DNA from: Psychrobacillus psychrodurans
GTDB taxonomy: Bacteria; Bacillota; Bacilli; Bacillales_A; Planococcaceae
Length of the DNA stretch: 64,000 nt
Direction of reading: 5' to 3'
Assembly (NCBI GenBank): GCA_900114885.1
Contig: FOUN01000004.1
Coordinates: 124,001-188,000 of the forward strand
Below are positions 57,808 to 64,000 of this stretch, piece after piece. The notes under the pieces are model-generated. The model saw only the letters and a list, made by a program, of their open reading frames with translations, did no database searches and had not been told where the DNA came from. A program made the translations under genes and the position numbers. The stretch's first letter is position 1. The number at the start of each line of letters is the position of its first letter.

Positions 57808-58611
57808 TCACCATTTACGACCTGCTCCTCCACCTCCGGAGCTACCGCCGCCGAAACCTCCAAAGCCTCCGCCAGAACTTCTTCCGCCTCCGCCAAAACC
57901 TCCACCGAAGCCTCCTGGACCGAATACCCGTCTTCTACCTGAACCGGTACCACCACCGCCTCCAGACATCATCTGCATAATCAAATAAATAACAACTATG
58001 CCGACGATAATCATAGGAAATGAGAATCCACCACCAGAAGAACCAGCAAGTGGGGAAGGTTCCTGGGGACTCGCCAACTCGCCATCCCAACCATACTCAG
58101 TAGCTACCTGGTTATATAAAAGTTGGTATGTAGATAGGATAGCTCCCGGAGCATTTCCTTGCTCTAGAAAAGGGTAAGTGTACTCATCTAATATCCTTCC
58201 AACTTTCCCATCAGGTAAGGCACCCTCTAAACCGTAGCCAACGCCAATATAAACATCACGATTACCGCTTTTATTTGGATCCATTTCCAGGATTAATAGG
58301 ACCCCATTATCTTTTTCCTCATCACCAATACCATATCCACGCATTACATCTACTGCATAGGTCGCAACATCCTGTCCACCTAAAGACTCGACTGTCATTA
58401 CGACAATTTGGGAACCAGTAGCATTTTCTAAGTTTTGTCCAAGTGCTTCAATCTCCTGCTCCTGCTCTTCTGATAGAACATCATAGAAATCCTGGACATA
58501 CAGTTCCCCAGGCAGAGCAGCTGGATAATTAGATTCAGCGAGTGTTAATAATGGGAATAATAAAGTGAGGAGAAGTGCAAATGATAGGACACGAGCACTT
58601 TTCTTCATCAC
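57808..58611 (-). CDS. TPM-domain membrane protein with Gly-rich tail
   Basis: 267 residues. Signal peptide (1-24), TPM domain (about 35-170; VQDFYDVLSEEQEQEIEALG, GIGDEEKDNGVLLILE, GYGLEGALPDGKVGRILDEY), one membrane helix near 200-220 (FPMIIVGIVVIYLIMQMM), then a tail of FGGG and GGG repeats ending AGRKW. YgcG-like, outside-facing domain. It overlaps lemA by 4 nt (ATGA); TPM/LemA pairs are common and of unknown exact role, possibly membrane quality control. Confidence 0.88.
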   Translation of the reverse strand: MMKKSARVLSFALLLTLLFPLLTLAESNYPAALPGELYVQDFYDVLSEEQEQEIEALGQNLENATGSQIVVMTVESLGGQDVATYAVDVMRGYGIGDEEKDNGVLLILEMDPNKSGNRDVYIGVGYGLEGALPDGKVGRILDEYTYPFLEQGNAPGAILSTYQLLYNQVATEYGWDGELASPQEPSPLAGSSGGGFSFPMIIVGIVVIYLIMQMMSGGGGGTGSGRRRVFGPGGFGGGFGGGGRSSGGGFGGFGGGSSGGGGAGRKW

Positions 58612-59186
58612 TCTCCATCTCCTTCAAAATCGACTACAGGTGCTTCCTCCGCTCCCTCGGCTGATTGGAAGTATTCTTTCTCATCAAAGCCAAACATAGA
58701 AGCTACTATACTCCCTGGCATACGCTTTACTTTTTTATTGTAATCCGAAACAACTGTATTATAATCTTGTCTAGCTACAGATAGTCTATTTTCTGTACCA
58801 GCAAGCTCATCCATCAATTGCTTAAAGTTGGCGTCCGCCTTAAGATCTGGATAATTCTCCACAACTACTAATAATCTGCTCAAAGCTCCTGATAATTCAT
58901 CATTCGCCTCCGCTTGTTCTTCTGGTGTTCCAGCCCCTGCCAACTTAGATCGTGCATCTGCGATATTCCCAAGGACTTCCTCTTCATGTGCTGCAAAACC
59001 TTTAACTGTATTAACTAAGTTTGGGATTAGATCCATTCTTCGTTGTAGCTGATTTTCCACTTGTGCATACGCATTATTAACATTTTCTTCTTTGTCAACA
59101 AATCCGTTATAGCTTGCCATAAATACGCCCGCAATAATAGCAATAATTACAATGACAATAATAATTGGCACTAGTAACTTTTTCAT
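58608..59186 (-). CDS. lemA: LemA family membrane protein
   Basis: 192 residues from ATG 59186 (GAGGTGA upstream). One N-terminal membrane helix (LLVPIIIVIVIIAIIAGV), then the helical LemA core (YNGFVDKEENVNNAYAQVEN, QRRMDLIPNLVNTVKGFA, RLLVVVENYPDLKA). Coupled to the TPM-protein gene downstream. Confidence 0.93.
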   Translation of the reverse strand: MKKLLVPIIIVIVIIAIIAGVFMASYNGFVDKEENVNNAYAQVENQLQRRMDLIPNLVNTVKGFAAHEEEVLGNIADARSKLAGAGTPEEQAEANDELSGALSRLLVVVENYPDLKADANFKQLMDELAGTENRLSVARQDYNTVVSDYNKKVKRMPGSIVASMFGFDEKEYFQSAEGAEEAPVVDFEGDGE

Positions 59187-59406
59187 CTCTCTCACCTCTT
59201 CAGTAAATATAGTATTATTGTACCTTTAATTCGAAAATACAAAACCTAATATTATTTACGGAATAAGGAAATTTAAGTTTCATTTACCGTAATGATGTTC
59301 AATTGATGTATTACTACTTTTAAATATTAGATCCATTCTTTTATTTCTTTAATAAACGAGTGGTCATCGTTAAGAGGGAATACCAATTGGATGAAATTTC
59401 CGTTTA

Positions 59407-59518
59407 GCAAGTAAACTCCTCCTTAAAGCAAGTAAACTTCAGCAGAACGCAAGTATCCGATAAAAAGTGCAAGTAACTCTTTCTTAAGAGCAAGTAAGCC
59501 AACATCTACCGCAAGTAA
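59407..59518. repeat. Array of six GCAAGTAA repeats, 20-21-bp period
   Basis: GCAAGTAA (third copy GCAAGTAT) starts at 59407, 59428, 59449, 59469, 59490 and 59511: spacing 21, 21, 20, 21, 21. Spacers of 12-13 bp differ. Intergenic between lemA and the catalase gene, in a stretch of about 490 nt with no other feature. Shares period and a GCAA core with the array at 55013-55103. Confidence 0.85.
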
Positions 59519-59680
59519 ATACATTATTGGAGATAAAAAAGATTTGGATTTTCCAAAGATGAGCATTCTTTTTGCTGCAAATGACTACTTTTCAGTACTT
59601 CATTGTTTAGTTAATTTATTCAGTGGTAATGATTATTAAATGATATCTTTCTTTGCATTCTAAAAAATGAGGTGATTTTG

Positions 59681-60619
59681 ATGAGCAATACATTACCACA
59701 AGATGCTATTAATACATTGGAACAACTTCAAGGGAAATTCCCTGGCCATCGTCGTGCACATGCAAAAGGTGAATTTTATGAAGCCGTTTTTACTCCAAAC
59801 GGGAAAGCGATTCCTTATACAACAGCACCCCATCTTCAATCAGAACCAGTGCCCGCTACAGTCCGTTTTTCTAATAGCCCACCAGATCCTACTGCAGCAG
59901 ATTTCCTATCTCCGGCAAAAGGAATGTCTATTCATTTTCATCAACCAGATGGTTCTACTAGTCATCAAGTATGTACCACCATTCCGATGTTCATAACAAA
60001 AGATCCAAAAACTTTTATTGAAATGCTGAAAATTTTAGGCTCTCATAAAACGGGGGTTCATTCAATTGATCTAGGTCTAGGAATTGTACAACTTCTCACT
60101 ACCTTCCCAGAACATAAAAAAACATTACTCGCACTAAAAGAACAGCTTAAGCAACCCCCTATTAGTTACGCTGCTCTGCATTATTATCCTATACATGCTT
60201 TCTATCTTGTGAATGCTGAAGGTAAGCGGCAAGCCATAAAATACGAGTGGCGTCCCTTAAAGGAGAAAAAATCATCTTCCTTCCTTAGCAGCATTAATTT
60301 GTCCACAAATTATTTAAGTGAGGATTTAGAGAAACGACTCGATAAAGGAACTGTATCGTTCGAGTTATTTATTCGATTAGCAGAGGATACAGACGCAACA
60401 GATGATCCTACCGATACTTGGCCAACAGACAGACAAAAGATTTTAATCGGTCAATTAACAATTAATAAAAAAATATTTCCTACAGAAAGCCTATTGTTCG
60501 ACCCTACTATCGTTGGAAAAGGCATTGAATTACCCGATGATCCAATTCTCCATTTTAGACATGAGTCTTATGCAGTATCGTACGATAGAAGAAATAAAGA
60601 AAACAAAAAAACACCCTAA
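59681..60619 (+). CDS. Minimal catalase-family protein
   Basis: 312 residues from ATG 59681 (GAGGTGA upstream), much shorter than full catalases (about 480). The N-terminal PGHRRAHAKGEFYEAVFTPNG carries the distal His as in SrpA-like minimal catalases; VRFSNSPPDPTAADFLSPAKG and HESYAVSYDRR near the C terminus fit the family. No signal peptide. Might act as a haem peroxidase on peroxides; activity is not certain. Confidence 0.8.
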   Translation: MSNTLPQDAINTLEQLQGKFPGHRRAHAKGEFYEAVFTPNGKAIPYTTAPHLQSEPVPATVRFSNSPPDPTAADFLSPAKGMSIHFHQPDGSTSHQVCTTIPMFITKDPKTFIEMLKILGSHKTGVHSIDLGLGIVQLLTTFPEHKKTLLALKEQLKQPPISYAALHYYPIHAFYLVNAEGKRQAIKYEWRPLKEKKSSSFLSSINLSTNYLSEDLEKRLDKGTVSFELFIRLAEDTDATDDPTDTWPTDRQKILIGQLTINKKIFPTESLLFDPTIVGKGIELPDDPILHFRHESYAVSYDRRNKENKKTP

Positions 60620-60636
60620 GCATATAGGGTGCTTTA
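60605..60636 (+). terminator. Terminator after catalase gene
   Basis: CACCCTA (60612-60618) with TAGGGTG (60625-60631), then CTTT; it overlaps the last codons. Confidence 0.6.
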
Positions 60637-60718
60637 CATAACTTGTTATACCTACCGTCACTTTTATGAGAAAGTAGGTGGGGGATGAAAAATCCCCACT
60701 GTTGGTAGTTTTACTTTA

Positions 60719-60790
60719 TGCCCTCGGCGAGGATCGAACTCACATTCCAAGCTTCGGAGGCTTGTGTGTTATCCATTACACTACAAGGGC
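60719..60790 (-). tRNA. tRNA-Arg (anticodon CCG)
   Basis: 72 nt cloverleaf on the minus strand: acceptor GCCCTTG with CGAGGGC, anticodon stem CAAGC/GCTTG with loop CTCCGAA (anticodon CCG, reads CGG), T arm GTGAG-TTCGATC-CTCGC. CCA is not encoded. Confidence 0.93.
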
Positions 60791-60854
60791 AAGCGACTTA
60801 TCTATTATACAAATAGAAGGAATATAATTCAAGCGAACTTTTTCAAGCTTAATA

Positions 60855-60885
60855 TTTGACCTTCCTTGACCATAATGTGTATGAT
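60855..60885 (+). promoter_or_regulatory. clpP promoter with CtsR-type operator
   Basis: TTTGACCTTCCTTGACC (60855-60871) fits the CtsR heptad repeat (TTTGACC-N3-TTTGACC) with one mismatch. TTGACC inside it, 18 nt, then TATGAT forms a promoter. Suggests heat-shock control by CtsR. Confidence 0.75.
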
Positions 60886-60955
60886 AAAGTTACAACTGAG
60901 GGAACCTTTCTCAGTAACTAACTAATTTAAACCACCTTTGAAGGAGGCAATCAGG

Positions 60956-61552
60956 ATGAATTTAATTCCTACTGTTATTGAACAAACTAATCGTGGAGAG
61001 CGTGCATATGACATCTACTCTCGATTATTAAAAGATCGCATTATTATGCTTGGAAGTGGTATTGATGATAACGTATCTAACTCGATCGTTGCTCAATTAT
61101 TATTCCTAGAAGCAGAAGATCCAGAAAAAGACATCTCTATTTATATTAATAGCCCAGGCGGAAGTATCACAGCTGGTATGGCAATTTACGATACAATGCA
61201 GTTCATCAAACCTGATGTACAAACAATTTGTATCGGTATGGCAGCTTCTATGGGTGCATTCCTACTTACAGCAGGTACAAAAGGTAAACGCTATGCGCTT
61301 CCAAATGCTGAAGTAATGATTCACCAACCACTTGGTGGAGCACAAGGGCAAGCAACGGAAATCGAAATTGCTGCAAAACGCATCTTATTCTTACGCGATA
61401 AATTAAATAACATCATGGCTGAGCGCACTGGTCAACCAATTGAAGTCGTTTCACGTGATACAGATCGTGATAACTTCATGACAGCTGAACGCGCAAAAGA
61501 ATACGGCTTAATCGATCACATTATCGATCGTAGCGAAATGAAAAAATCATAA
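60956..61552 (+). CDS. clpP: ATP-dependent Clp protease proteolytic subunit
   Basis: 198 residues from ATG 60956 (AGGAGG upstream). Serine protease triad: Ser in [12 protein letters not shown], His in [10 protein letters not shown] and Asp in [26 protein letters not shown]. Forms the ClpXP/ClpCP barrel, which degrades tmRNA-tagged and damaged proteins. Confidence 0.98.
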   Translation: MNLIPTVIEQTNRGERAYDIYSRLLKDRIIMLGSGIDDNVSNSIVAQLLFLEAEDPEKDISIYINSPGGSITAGMAIYDTMQFIKPDVQTICIGMAASMGAFLLTAGTKGKRYALPNAEVMIHQPLGGAQGQATEIEIAAKRILFLRDKLNNIMAERTGQPIEVVSRDTDRDNFMTAERAKEYGLIDHIIDRSEMKKS

Positions 61553-61565
61553 TAAATTGATTTAC

Positions 61566-61598
61566 ACTCCTAAAGGTATATTCCTTTGGGAGTTTTTT
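61566..61598 (+). terminator. clpP terminator
   Basis: ACTCCTAAAGG with CCTTTGGGAGT, then T6, 13 nt after the stop. Confidence 0.75.
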
Positions 61599-61831
61599 AT
61601 ACTCTTAATTTTTTTGATACTCGCTACAAGTATCGATTCCTAAGTAAATTGCGTTGGTTACTGAAGAAAATTCTAAATTTTTTAGGCTATGGTAAAGGTT
61701 AGGATTCATTTATCTTGAGGTGAATTTGTTTGTGAAATGTTACACTTAGCCTAACAGAGCAGTTTGGTTGAATAAGAATGTTGGAATATTTACAACATAT
61801 AGAACGTACATTCTGAATTAGGGTGATGAAT

Positions 61832-62356
61832 ATGACAAAAAAAGCGTTACTTATTATTGATGTTCAAAATGGAATGTTTCAAGAAGGAGATGTTGTCTTT
61901 AATGGTGATAGATTATTAAAAAAAGTAAATGATTTATTAAAAGAAGCACGATTAACGAAGACACCAATTTTTTATATCCAGCATAATGCACCTGCTGGAA
62001 AACCATTAGAATCGGGAACAGAGGGGTGGAAAATTCATTCTGTTATTGCCCCCGAACATGAAGATATAATAATACAAAAAGCAACTCCAGATTCATTTTT
62101 TAATACTTCTTTAGATGAAGAGTTGAAAAAAAAGGGGATTGAACATCTATACATTACTGGGATTCAAACGGAACTTTGTGTAGATACAACGTGCAGAAGG
62201 GCATTTAGTATGGGATATAAGGTGACTTTAGTTGAAGATACACATAGTACCTGGGATTCTAATGAGTTAACCGCACAACAAATTATAAATCATCATAATA
62301 GATCTTTAAATTGGTTTGCAGATGTTTATCCGAGTAATGAGATTAAATTCAATTGA
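61832..62356 (+). CDS. Isochorismatase-family hydrolase
   Basis: 174 residues from ATG 61832 (AGGGTGATG upstream; ATG 61826 overlaps the site). Cysteine hydrolase triad: Asp in LIIDVQNGMF (about 11), Lys in IQKATPDSF (about 84), Cys in TGIQTELCVDTTCR (about 116). Family includes nicotinamidase and isochorismatase; substrate not determined. Single gene. Confidence 0.85.
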   Translation: MTKKALLIIDVQNGMFQEGDVVFNGDRLLKKVNDLLKEARLTKTPIFYIQHNAPAGKPLESGTEGWKIHSVIAPEHEDIIIQKATPDSFFNTSLDEELKKKGIEHLYITGIQTELCVDTTCRRAFSMGYKVTLVEDTHSTWDSNELTAQQIINHHNRSLNWFADVYPSNEIKFN

Positions 62357-62407
62357 TTTTGAGGGTTGCACTTAAACTAATGGGTGCTTAGTTAAAAATA
62401 CCAAAGT

Positions 62408-62443
62408 AAAATGAGCTTGGATATATTTCCAGCTCATTTTAAT
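62408..62443. terminator. Terminator after isochorismatase-like gene
   Basis: AAAATGAGCT (62408-62417) with AGCTCATTTT (62431-62440). Confidence 0.7.
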
Positions 62444-62520
62444 TTGTATATTTTAAATCATCCTTCACCTTTAACGCAACCATTTTTATTGGGTGTGCTA
62501 AATCACTTAATTGATTGTAG

Positions 62521-62614
62521 TGAAAGGTGGCGACTCCAGCGGGATAAGCGAGAAAGTTGAGACCCCGCAGGGAAGAAGCGTAGCGCCGCCCGCGGAAAGC
62601 GTCCACCTGAAACG
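62521..62614. repeat. Dispersed Bacillales repeat, copy 3
   Basis: Starts GGTGGCGACTCCAGCGGGA and ends CCCGCGGAAAGCGTCCACC, same ends as copy 1 at 43,941 with a different centre. GC-rich and non-coding. Confidence 0.7.
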
Positions 62615-62678
62615 AAAATAAGCAGAATATAAAAAAAACCGCCCTTTCGTCTAAATTGACTAGTGAGGCCGTTCATTT

Positions 62679-62936
62679 TTAAGATTCACTCGAGATGAAA
62701 TTAGCTAGAGCTTCTACTGCTTCCTTTGCATCGGAACCATCAGCACTTAAACTTACCTTTGTTCCTTTGCTGATTGCCAAGCTCATAATTCCCATAATAC
62801 TCTTCGCATTTACTTTTTTAGTATCTTTTTCTAAATAGACGTCTGCGATATAACGATTTGCTTCTTGTACAAAAAGTGCAGCCTGTCTTGCTTGAAGTCC
62901 TGAAGATAATTTTACTTCTACCTGCTGTTCTGCCAT
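62679..62936 (-). CDS. crh: Catabolite repression HPr-like protein Crh
   Basis: 85 residues. HPr fold, but the phosphorylatable His15 region reads SGLQARQAA, so His is Gln as in Crh; the regulatory Ser46 is kept in NAKSIMGIMSL. Crh-Ser-P is a CcpA cofactor in carbon catabolite repression and cannot carry PTS phosphate. Next to whiA and yvcK as in B. subtilis. Confidence 0.93.
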   Translation of the reverse strand: MAEQQVEVKLSSGLQARQAALFVQEANRYIADVYLEKDTKKVNAKSIMGIMSLAISKGTKVSLSADGSDAKEAVEALANFISSES

Positions 62937-62954
62937 TGTCTACTCCCCATTTCT

Positions 62955-63896
62955 TTAAATTGTCTCTCCATTGCGAAGCGCATCTGCTATTTCATCTATT
63001 TTTCGCAATCGGTGATTTACACCTGATTTACTCACATTGCCAGTAGAAACCATTTCACCTAGTTCTTTTAGTGTAACATCTTGATACTCTACTCGTAACC
63101 TAGCTATTTCACGAAGTTTTTCTGGTAATTGATCTAAGCCGATAGAATTCTCGATAAACCGAATATTGTCTACCTGGCGAATGGCTGCACTGATTGTTTT
63201 ATTCAGATTCGCCGTTTCGCAATTAACAAGACGGTTTACACTATTTCGCATATCTCGAATGATACGGACATCCTCAAATTTCAGTAAAGCTCTATGGGCT
63301 CCCACAATACTTAAGAAGTCAGAAATCTTTTCTGCTTCCTTTAAATATGCGACAAACCCTTTTTTTCGTTCTATTGTTTTCGCATTCAGTTCATATTCAT
63401 TCATTAAATCTACCAGTGCATCACTATGTGTTTTATATGAAGAATAAATTTCTAAGTGATAAGATGAGGTTTCCGGATTATTAACCGACCCTCCTGCTAA
63501 AAAGGCTCCTCTTAAATAAGCTCGTTTACAGCAACTCTTTTGCACAAGCTCTTTGGAAATGGAGTATTCAAATTGAAAACCATCCATTAAAATTTGAAGA
63601 TCCTCTAACAGGTTTTTTGCCCCTTCGCGAATACGACAAATATATATATTGTTCTTTTTCAATCTCATTTTCTTTCGAACAAGTAATTCAACTTGATATG
63701 GGTATAACGATTTTATTAATGTATATAGTCTTCTAGCAATAGCTGCATTTTCTGTTTGAACGTCTAAGCTTAACATTTTGTTGCTAAATGAAAGTGAACC
63801 ATTCATGCGTATGAGTGCAGAAAGCTCTGCTCGTGCACAACAAGGTTCTGACTCTTCCTGAGTCATCTCTTTTTTAGTTTCAGAAGCAAACGACAT
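62955..63896 (-). CDS. whiA: WhiA DNA-binding protein
   Basis: 313 residues. N-terminal LAGLIDADG-like domain (about 20-205; [22 protein letters not shown]-type segment) without nuclease residues, and a C-terminal helix-turn-helix ([20 protein letters not shown], then [18 protein letters not shown]). Affects cell division and chromosome segregation in Bacillus. 28 nt after yvcK. Confidence 0.95.
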   Translation of the reverse strand: MSFASETKKEMTQEESEPCCARAELSALIRMNGSLSFSNKMLSLDVQTENAAIARRLYTLIKSLYPYQVELLVRKKMRLKKNNIYICRIREGAKNLLEDLQILMDGFQFEYSISKELVQKSCCKRAYLRGAFLAGGSVNNPETSSYHLEIYSSYKTHSDALVDLMNEYELNAKTIERKKGFVAYLKEAEKISDFLSIVGAHRALLKFEDVRIIRDMRNSVNRLVNCETANLNKTISAAIRQVDNIRFIENSIGLDQLPEKLREIARLRVEYQDVTLKELGEMVSTGNVSKSGVNHRLRKIDEIADALRNGETI

Positions 63897-63924
63897 ATTC
63901 CGTTTCCCCCTTTCTCCTCGACGG

Positions 63925-64000
63925 TTAAACTTTTAACCCGTCTGCGTATTCTACAAGCCATTTCGCTACTTCCGTTGCATCGTGCCGAACAGCACCGTCA
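63925..64000 (-). CDS. yvcK: C-terminal end of YvcK-like gluconeogenesis factor
   Basis: 25 codons ([20 protein letters not shown]..., then stop) entering from the right edge. Only the tail is visible; the name comes from the conserved yvcJ-yvcK-whiA-crh order. Confidence 0.6.
   Translation of the reverse strand, partial: DGAVRHDATEVAKWLVEYADGLKV

Noticed and set aside
59407-59518. CRISPR array
   Set aside because: Repeats of 8 bp and spacers of 12-13 bp are far too short, and no cas genes are present.

Overview
The window is a low-GC Bacillota (Bacillales) chromosome. The evidence is the cggR-gapA-pgk-tpiA-gpmI-eno glycolytic operon, the block secG-carboxylesterase-rnr-smpB-ssrA, the yvcK-whiA-crh block, a CtsR-type site before clpP, an ECF sigma/anti-sigma pair and strong AGGAGG ribosome sites. 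A member of the Bacillaceae/Planococcaceae is likely, but the species cannot be named from sequence alone. All functional calls rest on motif reading and recalled family knowledge; no search was run.

Layout. (1) 1-8.1 kb is accessory: the start of helD, a truncated GMC oxidoreductase, an LXG toxin with its probable immunity gene, a previously unmarked type I toxin-antitoxin-like locus (29-residue Hol-Tox-like peptide and antisense RNA, about 3.74-4.08 kb), an RtcB-like RNA ligase, a lipoprotein nuclease and a frameshifted helix-turn-helix gene. (2) 8.5-13.5 kb is a fructoselysine (Amadori product) operon in the order frlC-frlA-frlB-frlD-frlR, with two promoter regions sharing the same 22 bp. 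(3) About 13.78-39.71 kb is a 25.9-kb integrative element in the 3' end of ssrA. It is bounded by 30-bp near-identical repeats and carries tyrosine integrase, excisionase, a XRE regulator, DNA-processing genes (RadC, RusA-like, replication-initiator-like) and a restriction/defence cargo: type I hsdMSR, a GIY-YIG-like protein, McrBC, and a four-gene cluster of unknown overall function (XRE-MrcB_N-HNH protein, PD-(D/E)XK/DUF2075 helicase, an unrecognised 326-residue protein, and a four-helix membrane protein). (4) 39.7-44.5 kb is the core ssrA-smpB-rnr-est-secG block. (5) 44.7-47.6 kb holds an Rgg-like regulator divergent from an 18-codon hydrophobic peptide gene, with an 18-bp palindrome between them, then a secreted C39-like peptidase preceded by a (CTAT)7 repeat, and a lipoprotein. 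(6) 47.7-54.8 kb is the glycolytic operon. (7) 55-64 kb is mixed core: glutaredoxin-like protein, ECF sigma/anti-sigma, GNAT, TPM/LemA, minimal catalase, tRNA-Arg, clpP, isochorismatase-like hydrolase, crh, whiA and the end of yvcK.

The least explained signals are two intergenic arrays of short direct repeats with a 21-bp period (55,013-55,103 and 59,407-59,518), the regulator/peptide pair at 44.7-45.7 kb, and the four-gene cluster at 26.9-31.8 kb. Dispersed Bacillales repeats occur at 43.9, 52.5, 57.5 and 62.5 kb.
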